Positions 34,838 to 43,473 of a stretch of 64,000 bases of DNA are shown piece after piece. Position 1 is the first letter of the stretch. Each line of letters starts with the position of its first letter. The translations under genes were made by a program, and so were the position numbers. Source of the DNA: Marivita sp965656765. GTDB taxonomy: Bacteria; Pseudomonadota; Alphaproteobacteria; Rhodobacterales; Rhodobacteraceae. Location of the stretch: the NCBI RefSeq assembly GCF_965656765.1, contig NZ_CBFHLV010000007.1, positions 1 through 64,000 of the forward strand, read 5' to 3'. The notes beneath the pieces were generated by a model. The model saw nothing but the letters and a program-made list of their open reading frames with translations. It searched no databases and was not told the origin of the DNA.

Positions 34838-35814
34838 AGGCGTTGGTTTACGAAGGCGTTGAAACGCTGGCTTTCCGCGATGTCCCCGACATCACGGCGC
34901 GCGAGGGCGAACACCTCATCCGCATCGAAGCAGTCGGCATTTGCGGGTCCGACATGCACGCTTATCTGGGTCATGACGCGCGCCGCCCTGCCCCGCTCAT
35001 TCTTGGCCACGAGGCGGCAGGTGTGGTTCAGGGCGGGCCGAAGGATGGGACCCGCGTGACGGTCAATCCGTTGGTCACCTGCGGCACCTGTTCGGCATGC
35101 ACAAGCGAGCGGGAAAACCTCTGCCCGGTTCGCCAAATCATTTCGATGGAGCCAAGACCAGGCGCCTTTGCGCAATACGTGTCGATGCCCGCGTCGAACC
35201 TGGTCGAAGTGCCCGACGGCGTCCCACTGGACAAGGCATCGCTGGCCGAACCTTTGGCAGTCAGTTGGCATGCCGTACGTTTGGCGCTGGCATCACTGCA
35301 CCCGTCCATGGAACGCAAAGCTTTGGTGCTGGGTGGTGGGGCCATTGGACTTGCCGCTTCATTGGCGCTTAAGGCGATGGGGATCGAACAGGTCACAATA
35401 GTCGAGCCAAACCCAGCCCGCTGTGCGTTTCTGATCAACACTTGTGGCGAAGCGGCTGTGGAACAACCTGAAGGGTTTTATCCCGTCGTCATTGACGCCG
35501 TGGGCTATGCGGCGACCCGCGCCGCCGCCTCGGCCCATACAATGCCCGGCGGTGTGATCGCCCATGTGGGCCTTGGCGAAGACACCGGCGGCCTGGACGT
35601 GCGGCGCATGACGTTGCAGGAAATCACTTTTATCGGCACGTACACCTACACCGCGCAGGATTTCCGGGAGACGGCACAAGCAATCTTTGACGGGCGGCTT
35701 GGTTCGCTCGACTGGTTTCAAAAACGACCCTTAAGCGACGGTGCCGTCGCGTTCCGCGCGTTGCGCGAAGGGGCTGTGGCGACCCCAAAAATTGTTTTGG
35801 AGCCCTGGGTCTAA
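34834..35814 (+). CDS. hpsP: Zinc-dependent alcohol dehydrogenase, HpsP-like
   Basis: A 326-residue medium-chain dehydrogenase. Catalytic zinc ligands are in ICGSDMHAYLGHD and LGHEAAG (about 38-70), structural zinc cysteines in CGTCSACTSERENLC (about 88-102), and the NAD motif VLGGGAIGLAASLAL near 165. It probably acts as DHPS 2-dehydrogenase together with HpsO. Enzymes that remove the sulfonate group (SuyAB, Xsc, CuyA) are not in this cluster. Confidence 0.87.
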   Translation: MKALVYEGVETLAFRDVPDITAREGEHLIRIEAVGICGSDMHAYLGHDARRPAPLILGHEAAGVVQGGPKDGTRVTVNPLVTCGTCSACTSERENLCPVRQIISMEPRPGAFAQYVSMPASNLVEVPDGVPLDKASLAEPLAVSWHAVRLALASLHPSMERKALVLGGGAIGLAASLALKAMGIEQVTIVEPNPARCAFLINTCGEAAVEQPEGFYPVVIDAVGYAATRAAASAHTMPGGVIAHVGLGEDTGGLDVRRMTLQEITFIGTYTYTAQDFRETAQAIFDGRLGSLDWFQKRPLSDGAVAFRALREGAVATPKIVLEPWV

Positions 35815-35843
35815 CCCCGCCCACAATCGGATGGAGAGCTGAG

Positions 35844-36257
35844 ATGTATAACAAAATCCTCGTTCCAATGGCATTGGATCACGATATTTCGCCCCAGACT
35901 TTGGAAGTCGCGCGTGTGTTGTCGTCCAGTGCGGGCGAGATCATTGCCCTGCATGTGTATGAAGCGCCTCATGGGGCTGTCAGCGCCTATCTTGACGAAG
36001 ACGTGGTCAAGGCCGGGTACGAAACTGCCCGCACGCGGCTGCAGGAAAAGATTGCAGGGCTCGAAGGCGTGACCCCTGCTCTGATCAAAGGCCACTCGTC
36101 CCGCACAATCATCGACTATGCTGCGCAGAACAAAGTAGATTGCATTGTGATCGGCTCACATAAACCAGGACTCAGCGACTTTTTCCTCGGCTCTACCGCT
36201 GCCCGTGTTGTGCGCCATGCGCCCTGCGCAGTTCATGTGCATCGCAACGGCGACTGA
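35844..36257 (+). CDS. Universal stress protein, UspA family
   Basis: A 137-residue UspA-fold protein starting MYNKILVPMALD and ending with the ATP-binding-type loop VIGSHKPGLSDFFLGSTAARVVRHAPCAVHV. Such proteins often accompany TRAP transporter genes. GGAGAGCTGAG precedes the ATG, 29 bases after hpsP, so it is likely the last gene of the operon. It may bind a nucleotide and tune transport or metabolism; this is not shown. Confidence 0.9.
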   Translation: MYNKILVPMALDHDISPQTLEVARVLSSSAGEIIALHVYEAPHGAVSAYLDEDVVKAGYETARTRLQEKIAGLEGVTPALIKGHSSRTIIDYAAQNKVDCIVIGSHKPGLSDFFLGSTAARVVRHAPCAVHVHRNGD

Positions 36258-36259
36258 CA

Positions 36260-37189
36260 TTACTCAGCGACGAGCGGCTGACTGCCCTTGTCTGATGTAT
36301 CACTATCGCTTTGCATAAACACAGTGCGCGTCGGGAACGGGATATCGACACCCGCGGCATCCAACGCTTCTTTGACATTGCGCTTCATATCCGCCTGATA
36401 CTGAAAGTAATCCCCGGAAGCACACCAGACACGGACAAGAAAATCCACACTACTACTATTCAGGTTATTGACCTGAATGAACGGCTCGGGATCAGTGTGT
36501 GACCGGGGATCGGACATGATCGTATCGCGGATGACATCTTCGGCTTGCGCTAGGTTCGCGCCATATCCAACACCAAATTCCCACTCTGCGCGACGGGTTC
36601 TGTAGCCCGAATAGTTCTTGATGGTATTTCCCCAAACCTCTGAATTCGGAACGACGACTTTGACATTTCCAATGTCCGCGATCTCCGTATAGTTCAGCGT
36701 GATCTCTTTCACCGTACCGACAACATCGTTGACCTGTACGAAATCGCCATTCTTCAAAGGCCGGAACAAGATCAACATCACACCCGCAGCCACATTGGAC
36801 AACGTGCCCTGCAAGGCCAGACCGATCGCGAGGCCCGCCGCACCGATCACCGCGATGATCGACGTCGTCTGTACCCCGAACGTGTTGAGAACAAACAGGC
36901 CGGTGAAGGCCAAAATTGTGTAGCGTACGATATTGCCAAAGAACACGAACAGCGTGTCGTCTAAGCTTTCATGCATCGTCCCGACGCGCGCGATCCGACG
37001 GCTAAGGATGCCCGAGATCAAAAATCCAAGGATCAGGATCACTGTCGCGCCAATGGCATTCCCCAGAAGCGACAGCAATGTTTCAAGCGTCAACAGATCA
37101 GCCAGCGACCGCCCGTTGTAAATTTCCATCGTGACAACGGAATTGATATTGTCCCAAACGGTGTTTGCAACGGTTTCGACGTCTTCCAT
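36260..37189 (-). CDS. Small-conductance mechanosensitive channel, MscS family
   Basis: A 309-residue MscS-type channel with three N-terminal helices. The third, pore-lining helix has the Gly/Ala pattern IIAVIGAAGLAIGLALQGTLSNVAAG (near 115-140), followed by the beta domain FRPLKNGDFVQVNDVVGTVKEI and the alpha/beta C-terminal part. It opens under membrane tension to release solutes in hypo-osmotic shock. I use the ATG at 37189; the longer frame to 37312 has 41 residues unlike the family. It is convergent with uspA, with only two bases between the stops. Confidence 0.92.
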   Translation of the reverse strand: MEDVETVANTVWDNINSVVTMEIYNGRSLADLLTLETLLSLLGNAIGATVILILGFLISGILSRRIARVGTMHESLDDTLFVFFGNIVRYTILAFTGLFVLNTFGVQTTSIIAVIGAAGLAIGLALQGTLSNVAAGVMLILFRPLKNGDFVQVNDVVGTVKEITLNYTEIADIGNVKVVVPNSEVWGNTIKNYSGYRTRRAEWEFGVGYGANLAQAEDVIRDTIMSDPRSHTDPEPFIQVNNLNSSSVDFLVRVWCASGDYFQYQADMKRNVKEALDAAGVDIPFPTRTVFMQSDSDTSDKGSQPLVAE

Positions 37190-37299
37190 TCTGTTCTGCC
37201 CTATTGTCCACGAGTGCTGCGCGGCGCGTAGCCACGTTGTGACGTGAACGCATGGCCAAGCCTGAGGTTCCTGAATGGTCTCAGCTTTTGCAAACAAAC

Positions 37300-37326
37300 A
37301 CGGCCCGACCATTTGGCCGGACCGTC
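37300..37326 (-). terminator. Probable terminator after the sugar ABC operon
   Basis: An 11-base stem allowing two G-U pairs, approximately CGGTCCGGCCA / TGGTCGGGCCG on the minus strand, followed by TGTTTGTTTGC. It lies downstream of the frcA stop. Confidence 0.6.
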
Positions 37327-37348
37327 TACGCCAATCGGTGGGTTCGTC

Positions 37349-38116
37349 TTAGGCTGCCTCTGGCGCATCTTTCGCGCCGGTCATAAAGGCCACGGCATCC
37401 GACATCGTGTAATCCTTGGGATCAATCACACACAGGCGCTTGCCCAAACGGTGCACATGGATGCGGTCCGCCACTTCGAACACGTGCGGCATGTTGTGGC
37501 TGATCAGGATGATCGGTATGCCACGCGATTTCACGTCCTGGATCAATTCCAATACTTTGCGGCTTTCCTTGACGCCCAATGCCGCTGTCGGTTCATCTAG
37601 GATAATGACCTTTGATCCAAACGCCGCCGCGCGGGCCACGGCCACGCCCTGCCGCTGACCACCAGACAGTGTTTCCACCGCTTGATTGATGTTCTGAATG
37701 GTCATCAGACCCAATTCAGTCAGCTTATCCCGCGCCATTTTTTCCATGGCTGCCCGATCCAGTTGCCGCAGCCACTTGCCTCGCCAGCCGGGTTTTCGGA
37801 TTTCACGGCCCATGAACATGTTGTCGGCAATCGACAATGCGGGCGACATGGCCAGCGTCTGGTAGACGGTCTCGATGCCCGCTTCACGCGCTTCAATCGG
37901 AGAGGTAAAGCGCACGTCCGTCCCCTCGAGTGTTACGGTCCCTTCATCCGGGATAACCGCACCAGACACCGCTTTGATCAAAGAGCTTTTGCCCGCCCCG
38001 TTGTCGCCGATCACAGCAAGGATTTCCCCCGGCATCAGATCGAAGTCACAGTGATCCAGAGCGGTCACACGACCATAGCGTTTGACCAACCCGCGGCCTT
38101 TCAAAATCGGTTCCAT
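37349..38116 (-). CDS. frcA: Sugar ABC importer ATPase, FrcA-like
   Basis: A 255-residue single-domain ATPase of the CUT2 sugar group. Walker A GDNGAGKSS, signature LSGGQRQG, Walker B VIILDEPTAALG and H-loop LISHNM are intact. The single-domain form, unlike the duplicated RbsA/XylG type, is typical of the FrcA fructose system. The ATG at 38116 overlaps the stop of the permease gene (TAATG). Confidence 0.9.
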   Translation of the reverse strand: MEPILKGRGLVKRYGRVTALDHCDFDLMPGEILAVIGDNGAGKSSLIKAVSGAVIPDEGTVTLEGTDVRFTSPIEAREAGIETVYQTLAMSPALSIADNMFMGREIRKPGWRGKWLRQLDRAAMEKMARDKLTELGLMTIQNINQAVETLSGGQRQGVAVARAAAFGSKVIILDEPTAALGVKESRKVLELIQDVKSRGIPIILISHNMPHVFEVADRIHVHRLGKRLCVIDPKDYTMSDAVAFMTGAKDAPEAA

Positions 38117-39177
38117 TATGCTGCCACCTTTCTGATCCACTGGTCCACGGCAACGGCGGCAATGATCAGCACACCAATAAGCAGGAAGGTCCATTGCGCG
38201 TCAGCACCGGCAAGGCGCAGACCAAGGGTGAACACCCCAACGATCAGCGCGCCAAAGAACGTGCCAAGGATCGATCCCCTGCCCCCAAAGAGCGAAATCC
38301 CCCCAATCACCACAGCAGTGATGCTCTCGATGTTCAAAAGCTGCCCAGATGTCGGAGACACAGATCCAATCCGACCGATCAGGGCCCAACCCGCAAAGGC
38401 GCAGATCAAGCCTGCCAAGGCATAGACCGAAATGAGTGTGCGCGAGACATCGACGCCCGACAGCTCTGCAGCCTCGGCATCGTCGCCAACCGCATAAACG
38501 TGCCTACCCCAAGCTGTGTGTTTCAGCACGTAGGACAGAACCACCACCAAAAGCACCATGAACACGACGCCAAAAGTAAAGACGGCCCCACCGATATTGA
38601 ATTTTGCACCCATCACTTGCAGCAACGGAGCTTGTTCCGCGATCTCTTGCGACCGGATGGTTTCATTCTGCGAATAGAGAAAATTCGCCGCCAGCACGAT
38701 TTGCCACATGCCCAGAGTCACGATGAAAGGCGGCAGCTTCATACGAGCGACAAGCCAGCCATTCAGCGCGCCGATCGCCGTTCCGAATGCCAAACCGCAG
38801 ACCACAGCGACACTGGGCGGCAAGCCATACCGGAAAGTGAACTGCCCCATTACCACAGACGAGATCACCGCGATGGCCCCGACGCTCAGGTCGATCCCGG
38901 CAGTCAGGATGACCAAAGATTGCGCGGCTGCGACGATGCCGACGATTTGCACCTGTTGCAGGATCAATGTCAGTGCGAAGGGGGAAAAGAACCGCGAACC
39001 CAGCGCCAGACCGAATACGACAATGGCTGCGACCAAAACGATCAGCGGCACCAGCGCCGGTGTGGTGTGCAGGGCATGATGAAACCGGTCAATCAAGCCT
39101 TTGTCGCGCGTGGCAAAGGATGCGACTTCCGCATTTGCCTTGCCGACCACGGATTCATAATTGTCTGATGATGGCAT
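38116..39177 (-). CDS. frcC: Sugar ABC importer permease, FrcC-like
   Basis: A 353-residue CUT2-family permease with eight to ten helices. The signature LTAGIDLSVGAIAVISSVVMG and GGISLFGGRGSILGTFFGALIVGV are present. The N-terminal 40 residues are hydrophilic and cytoplasmic. It lies between the binding protein gene and frcA. Confidence 0.92.
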   Translation of the reverse strand: MPSSDNYESVVGKANAEVASFATRDKGLIDRFHHALHTTPALVPLIVLVAAIVVFGLALGSRFFSPFALTLILQQVQIVGIVAAAQSLVILTAGIDLSVGAIAVISSVVMGQFTFRYGLPPSVAVVCGLAFGTAIGALNGWLVARMKLPPFIVTLGMWQIVLAANFLYSQNETIRSQEIAEQAPLLQVMGAKFNIGGAVFTFGVVFMVLLVVVLSYVLKHTAWGRHVYAVGDDAEAAELSGVDVSRTLISVYALAGLICAFAGWALIGRIGSVSPTSGQLLNIESITAVVIGGISLFGGRGSILGTFFGALIVGVFTLGLRLAGADAQWTFLLIGVLIIAAVAVDQWIRKVAA

Positions 39178-39214
39178 GAGAACCCTCCCTCACGAACAAG
39201 CTGGATGTTCTTGT

Positions 39215-39244
39215 GAAAAGGGCGGGTCGATCCCCGCCCTTTTC
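39215..39244 (-). terminator. Strong hairpin between frcB and frcC
   Basis: Perfect 12-base arms GAAAAGGGCGGG and CCCGCCCTTTTC, with a T-rich end on the minus strand. It should stop most transcripts after the binding-protein gene, leaving a minority to read into frcCA. Confidence 0.88.
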
Positions 39245-39272
39245 ATAACTGTTTAGACTGACGTGAGTCGGA

Positions 39273-40292
39273 TCAACCCCAGCAGAGGTTCATGCCTTCA
39301 TCAGTGTCGATGGAGTCGACACCATCAACCGGCTGATCAGTGACCAGAGCCACACCCGTATCAAAGAAGTCCTTGCCTTCGGTTGCCGACGGCTTTGTGC
39401 CATCAGCGGCCCATGCAGCAATCGCTTCGATGCCCTTGGAGGCCATGAGCAACGGATACTGCTGCGACGTCGCGCCAATTACACCGTCTTTGATGTTCTG
39501 AACACCCGGGCAACCGCCATCGACAGACACGATCAGTACGTCATTTTCACGACCGATGGACTTGAGCGCCTCGTATGCGCCAGCCGCGGCTGGTTCGTTG
39601 ATGGTGTAAACAACGTTGATCATCGGGTCTTTGGCAAGCAGGTTTTCCATCGCACGACGGCCACCCTCTTCGTTGCCGGCAGTTACGTCGTTGCCGACGA
39701 TACGCGGATCATCTTCGTCGCCGTTCACATTCGGGTCTGCAAGGTCGATCCCAAATCCCTGAAGAAAGCCCTGGTCGCGCAGAACGCCAACAGTTGGCTG
39801 GCTGACAGCGAGATCGAGCATGGCAATCTTGGCATTTGCCGCTTCGTCACCCAGAGCTGCTGCGGCCCATTCGCCGATCAGTTCGCCCGCGAGGAAGTTG
39901 TCGGTTGCAAAGGTCATGTCAGCCGCGTCAATCGGATCAAGCGGTGTGTCCAGAGCGATCACAAGGATGCCCGCATCACGCGCCTGCTGAACCGCAGGAA
40001 CGATGGACGATGTGTCAGATGCAGTAAGCAGGATGCCCTTGGCGCCATTGGCGATGCAGGTCTCAATGGCTGCGACCTGTGTCTCGTGGTCACCGTCGAT
40101 CTTGCCAGCATAGCTGTTGAGAGTGATACCCAGTTCTTCGGCCTTGGCGGTGGCACCTTCACGCATCTTAACAAAGAACGGGTTGGTGTCTGTCTTTGTG
40201 ATCAGGCATGCGCTGACGCCGTGACCTGCGGCGAAGGCCGCACCGGACATGGACGCGAGTGCAATCGCCGAGCTCAGCAGTAGTTTCTTCAT
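39273..40292 (-). CDS. frcB: Sugar ABC importer binding protein, FrcB-like
   Basis: A 339-residue periplasmic sugar-binding protein of the RbsB/FrcB type. The first 21 residues are a signal peptide (MKKLLLSSAIALASMSGAAFA). Ligand-facing elements are KTDTNPFFVKM near residue 33, ALDTPLDP and EPAAAGAY. GGGAGGAAACC precedes the ATG. Fructose is the likely ligand by family resemblance; ribose, mannose or another monosaccharide cannot be excluded. Confidence 0.88.
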   Translation of the reverse strand: MKKLLLSSAIALASMSGAAFAAGHGVSACLITKTDTNPFFVKMREGATAKAEELGITLNSYAGKIDGDHETQVAAIETCIANGAKGILLTASDTSSIVPAVQQARDAGILVIALDTPLDPIDAADMTFATDNFLAGELIGEWAAAALGDEAANAKIAMLDLAVSQPTVGVLRDQGFLQGFGIDLADPNVNGDEDDPRIVGNDVTAGNEEGGRRAMENLLAKDPMINVVYTINEPAAAGAYEALKSIGRENDVLIVSVDGGCPGVQNIKDGVIGATSQQYPLLMASKGIEAIAAWAADGTKPSATEGKDFFDTGVALVTDQPVDGVDSIDTDEGMNLCWG

Positions 40293-40413
40293 GGTTTCCT
40301 CCCAGAAATATGCAATTTCAAGCCTTTCGGACTGATAACAGCCCGCTCCCCCTGCCTGCGTTAGCGCTGCAGGTTGAAGCAGAAAAGGCCAGATATCAGA
40401 GCCGCTGTCAATA

Positions 40414-40434
40414 AATAAATAAACTTTATTTATT
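40414..40434. promoter_or_regulatory. AT-rich perfect palindrome, likely ROK regulator operator
   Basis: Ten-base arms AATAAATAAA and TTTATTTATT around a single C. It stands out in a GC-rich genome and lies 121 bases upstream of frcB and 53 bases upstream of the ROK gene. ROK repressors such as Mlc and NagC bind sites with TTATTT/AAATAA arms, which fits. Confidence 0.65.
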
Positions 40435-40487
40435 AAATACGATCTGCCATCTTATCCAAACGAATTTCCTGGACTAAGGTCGCCTTT

Positions 40488-41687
40488 ATGGACGGTGGCA
40501 AGATCAGAAGCGCGAGTGGCGGCGTCAACCAAAGCGGTGTGCGCAACTACAATGAACGCTTGCTTCTTTCCATGTTGCAACGCCGAGGCGGCATGGCCGG
40601 GATCGACCTTGCCCGGCTCACTGGTCTATCCCCACAAACCGTCTCTGTGATCTTTCGCAAACTTGAACAGGACGGATTTCTCAGGCGTGGTGACCCGGTT
40701 CGGGGCAAGGTCGGAAAGCCGTCTATCCCGATGGAACTATCTCCAGACGGGGTTTTGTCACTGGGTCTCAAGATCGGTCGGCGCAGTGCTGAACTTCTTC
40801 TCCTCGATTTCACGGGCAACGTGCGGGCACAGATTTCGACAGCCTATAAGTACCCTCTCCCCAACGAGGTGTTCGCCTTCCTGGAAAGCGGGATTAACAG
40901 TTTGCTCCAAGACCTGCCCGATGACGCGCAAGACCGACTTTGCGGTATCGGCATCGCGGCCCCGTTCGAGCTATGGAAATGGAACGATTTAATCGGCGCT
41001 CCCTCTCAGGAGTTCAAATCATGGAAAGACATCGACTTTTCCGAAATGGTCGCCCCCTTCAGCGACCTCCCGGTCTTTGCGGTCAATGATGCAACCGCTG
41101 CCTGCCGCGCAGAGCATCTCTATGGCAGCAATCATGGGTTTCGCGATTACGCGTATTTCTTCATCGGCTCTTTTGTTGGCGGAGGTGTCGTGGTCAATGA
41201 CACCGTGTTCGAAGGCAACCAAGGCAACGCAGGCGCGCTGGGGTCGCTGCGCAGCACCGGGCCCTTGGGTGAAAGTCAGCAATTGATCGACGTGGCCTCA
41301 ATCCATCTGCTTGAGGAGCGGCTTGTCCAAGCGGGTATCGATCCACGCGTGCTGTGGAAGCAGCCACAAGACTGGAGCGAACTGTCGCGATACGTCGAAC
41401 CGTGGATTGGGGAAACCGCGCAGGAACTGGCCAAAGCTTCGCTGTCGGTATGTGCGGTAATCGACTTTGAAGCGGTGTTGATCGACGGCGCTTTTCCAGC
41501 GGCGGTAAGAACCGAACTGGTAGAACGAGTGCGGCGATACCTTGTCAATCAGGACACCCGGGGACTGATCGCACCAAAGATCGAACCGGGCAGCGTCGGC
41601 GGCAACGCGCGCGCCATAGGTGCGGCCAGCAGCCCCATTTTTACGCAGTTCCTGTTGAACACAAATGCCGGGTTAGCCGCTTTTTGA
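40488..41687 (+). CDS. ROK-family transcriptional regulator of the sugar ABC operon
   Basis: A 399-residue regulator with an N-terminal winged helix (about residues 18-70, LARLTGLSPQTVSVIFRKLEQDGFL) and a C-terminal sugar-kinase-like ROK domain. The domain keeps the glycine-rich loop GSFVGGGVVVNDTVFEGNQG but lacks the GE-x-GH histidine and the CxCG-type zinc cysteines of catalytic members, so it should sense rather than phosphorylate a sugar. AAGG precedes the ATG. It is divergent from frcB. Its stop codon lies inside a palindrome shared with the convergent gene. Confidence 0.9.
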   Translation: MDGGKIRSASGGVNQSGVRNYNERLLLSMLQRRGGMAGIDLARLTGLSPQTVSVIFRKLEQDGFLRRGDPVRGKVGKPSIPMELSPDGVLSLGLKIGRRSAELLLLDFTGNVRAQISTAYKYPLPNEVFAFLESGINSLLQDLPDDAQDRLCGIGIAAPFELWKWNDLIGAPSQEFKSWKDIDFSEMVAPFSDLPVFAVNDATAACRAEHLYGSNHGFRDYAYFFIGSFVGGGVVVNDTVFEGNQGNAGALGSLRSTGPLGESQQLIDVASIHLLEERLVQAGIDPRVLWKQPQDWSELSRYVEPWIGETAQELAKASLSVCAVIDFEAVLIDGAFPAAVRTELVERVRRYLVNQDTRGLIAPKIEPGSVGGNARAIGAASSPIFTQFLLNTNAGLAAF

Positions 41688-41702
41688 CCATTTGGTCAAA
41701 AA
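41681..41702. terminator. Shared bidirectional terminator overlapping both stop codons
   Basis: Arms TTTTTGACCA and TGGTCAAAAA around a 2-base centre. The TGA of the ROK gene (41685-41687) is in one arm and the TGA of the acetyltransferase gene (41698-41696) in the other. A and T runs flank both sides. Confidence 0.75.
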
Positions 41703-42496
41703 AACCGTTTGCGGATCAATACATCGGCAAGGCCAGCAGGTGGCTGCAAACCGAACACGTCTTGCAGACAGGTGCACACGGCATCAGGAGTTTGCAAAGT
41801 TTCGACATGTGGTGCCCTGCCCTTTGCAAACTTGCGAAGCTCGGTTCCATCCAACACCAAGCGCAGATCGCCGCTTTGGCGGGCCACGACAAGCGTTCGG
41901 GCAAAAAGCGACCCCGGCAAAGTTGCAGCGAGCCAGTTGCCCGCCTCAAGGTCACTCATCGCGGTCGGCTCTTCAGTGAACGCATACAGATCACGCCGCT
42001 GACCATCGTCGGTCCGACGGCTGAGCACTATGCCCAGCCCCGAGCGATCTTCCGTGTGCAGATCACCAGTGTGGCCATTTAGCCGAACTGGCTCAGTTGG
42101 CCCCGGCCCACCGAAGCCCACATCGACAAGGTACTCGCCACCGTTCAACCTCACGATGCAAACGCAATGAGTGCGCGGCCCCGGGACGTCGCGCTGCCAC
42201 ATCACGCGAGCCATGCGCAGGCGGGCGTCAAAGCCCAACCCAAGTAATCCGGCACAAAGAAGTGTGTTCACCTCAAAGCAATAACCACCCCGTTGCTGGT
42301 GCAGCATCTTTCTTGCCAAAGCGTCAAGGCCAAGGTCTGGAACAGCGCCGCAAAAGACCGAAAGGTTTTCGAACGAAATACAGTCCAGATGCGCTAGTGT
42401 GACGGCAGTCAGAGTGCCTGACGTCACTGGCAGACCTGCAGTTAATCCCAACCGGCCCAGCCAAGCGGCAACCACTTCTTCAGACGCAGCTTCCAC
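41696..42496 (-). CDS. nat: Arylamine N-acetyltransferase
   Basis: A 266-residue NAT-family enzyme that moves an acetyl (or other acyl) group from CoA to an aromatic amine or hydrazine through a cysteine thioester. The triad is complete: Cys73 in QQRGGYCFEVN, His110 in GPRTHC, Asp125 in YLVDVGFGG. I start at the GTG at 42496, 11 bases after the dioxygenase stop, with AAAGAA upstream; the frame is open to 42592 but this overlaps the neighbour. It is the last gene of the GntR-LigM-TRAP-dioxygenase operon, which is an unusual place for a NAT. Confidence 0.9.
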   Translation of the reverse strand: MEAASEEVVAAWLGRLGLTAGLPVTSGTLTAVTLAHLDCISFENLSVFCGAVPDLGLDALARKMLHQQRGGYCFEVNTLLCAGLLGLGFDARLRMARVMWQRDVPGPRTHCVCIVRLNGGEYLVDVGFGGPGPTEPVRLNGHTGDLHTEDRSGLGIVLSRRTDDGQRRDLYAFTEEPTAMSDLEAGNWLAATLPGSLFARTLVVARQSGDLRLVLDGTELRKFAKGRAPHVETLQTPDAVCTCLQDVFGLQPPAGLADVLIRKRFF

Positions 42497-42506
42497 CGAT
42501 AGTTCT

Positions 42507-43466
42507 TTAGGTTTGATCGACAGGCGGCGTGCCGTGGGTGTGGAATGTCTCAATAGTTTTGAGCCCCCACGCCTGCCCTTTCTTGCGTTCATCCTCGGTC
42601 CAGGTGACGGTTTCCCAATCGGGCTGCAGGATCAACCGGGCACCCGCATTCGCCAATTCAACCCGGTTGCCTGCGGGTTCCCAGACATACAGGAAAAACG
42701 TGCCCTGAATAGCGTGTTTGTGCGGGCCAGTTTCGATATGGACGCCATTTTCGAGAAAGATATCAGCGGCGCGAAGGATGTCTTCGCGCTGATCCGTAGC
42801 ATAGGTGACGTGGTGCAATCGATTTTCGCCGCGCCCATGTTCCTCGGTGCAGGCCAGATCGTAAGTTTTATTGTTGATCGTAAACCAGCAGCCGCCAAGC
42901 CGCCCGTTGTTCAAACGAATTTGTTCGGTCACCCGACTGCCAAGGCAGGTCTGCATGAAGTCACGAAACTGGGTGACGTCTTCGGCCAAAAGATTCAAGT
43001 GGTCGATCCGGCGCGGAGAGACTCCCTGCGCGTGAAAGCGGCTCGACATGTTCTTCAGCGCCGGTTTGTCATCTTCGGGTGGGTCGTATTTCACGGTGTC
43101 CCAATAGAGCTCGAACACATGACCAAACGGGTCTTCGAACCGATAGGCGCGTCCATGGCCCAGATCGCCATCGACCCAACCGTGGGTCTTGTATCCGGAC
43201 GACTCGATCGCTTTGACTCGTCGCTCCAGCGCTGCCTCGGACGACACGCGGTAGCCAATATGGGCAACCCCGGTCGTGTCGGACTTGGTGAGCTTGAGCG
43301 TGTGGAATTCATAGTCATCCCACGCCCGCAAATACGCGCTGTCACCGTCTTGCGCCGATAGCTTGAGGCCATAGACCCGCGTGAAGAAATCAAGGCTTTC
43401 ATCAAACTTGTTGGTCAGAACCTCGACATGGCCAAGGTGCGCGACATCGAAACAGGGTTCAGTCAT
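42507..43466 (-). CDS. Type I extradiol ring-cleavage dioxygenase (VOC family)
   Basis: A 319-residue two-domain vicinal-oxygen-chelate dioxygenase of catechol 2,3-dioxygenase / dihydroxybiphenyl dioxygenase type. In the C-domain the iron ligands are His156 (RRIDHLNLL), His218 or 219 (RLHHVTY) and Glu270 (GNRVEL), with the conserved Tyr260 and His251 near the site. It should open a catechol ring next to the hydroxyls. GAGG precedes the ATG at 43466. It lies between the TRAP and NAT genes. No hydrolase, hydratase or aldolase for the ring-fission product is in the window, so the pathway is incomplete here. Confidence 0.9.
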   Translation of the reverse strand: MTEPCFDVAHLGHVEVLTNKFDESLDFFTRVYGLKLSAQDGDSAYLRAWDDYEFHTLKLTKSDTTGVAHIGYRVSSEAALERRVKAIESSGYKTHGWVDGDLGHGRAYRFEDPFGHVFELYWDTVKYDPPEDDKPALKNMSSRFHAQGVSPRRIDHLNLLAEDVTQFRDFMQTCLGSRVTEQIRLNNGRLGGCWFTINNKTYDLACTEEHGRGENRLHHVTYATDQREDILRAADIFLENGVHIETGPHKHAIQGTFFLYVWEPAGNRVELANAGARLILQPDWETVTWTEDERKKGQAWGLKTIETFHTHGTPPVDQT

Positions 43467-43473
43467 AGGGGCC

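Noticed and set aside
37287..37294. Another TTTGCAAA upstream of the MscS coding region
   Set aside because: An isolated single copy, with no second box near it and no link to propionyl-CoA genes.
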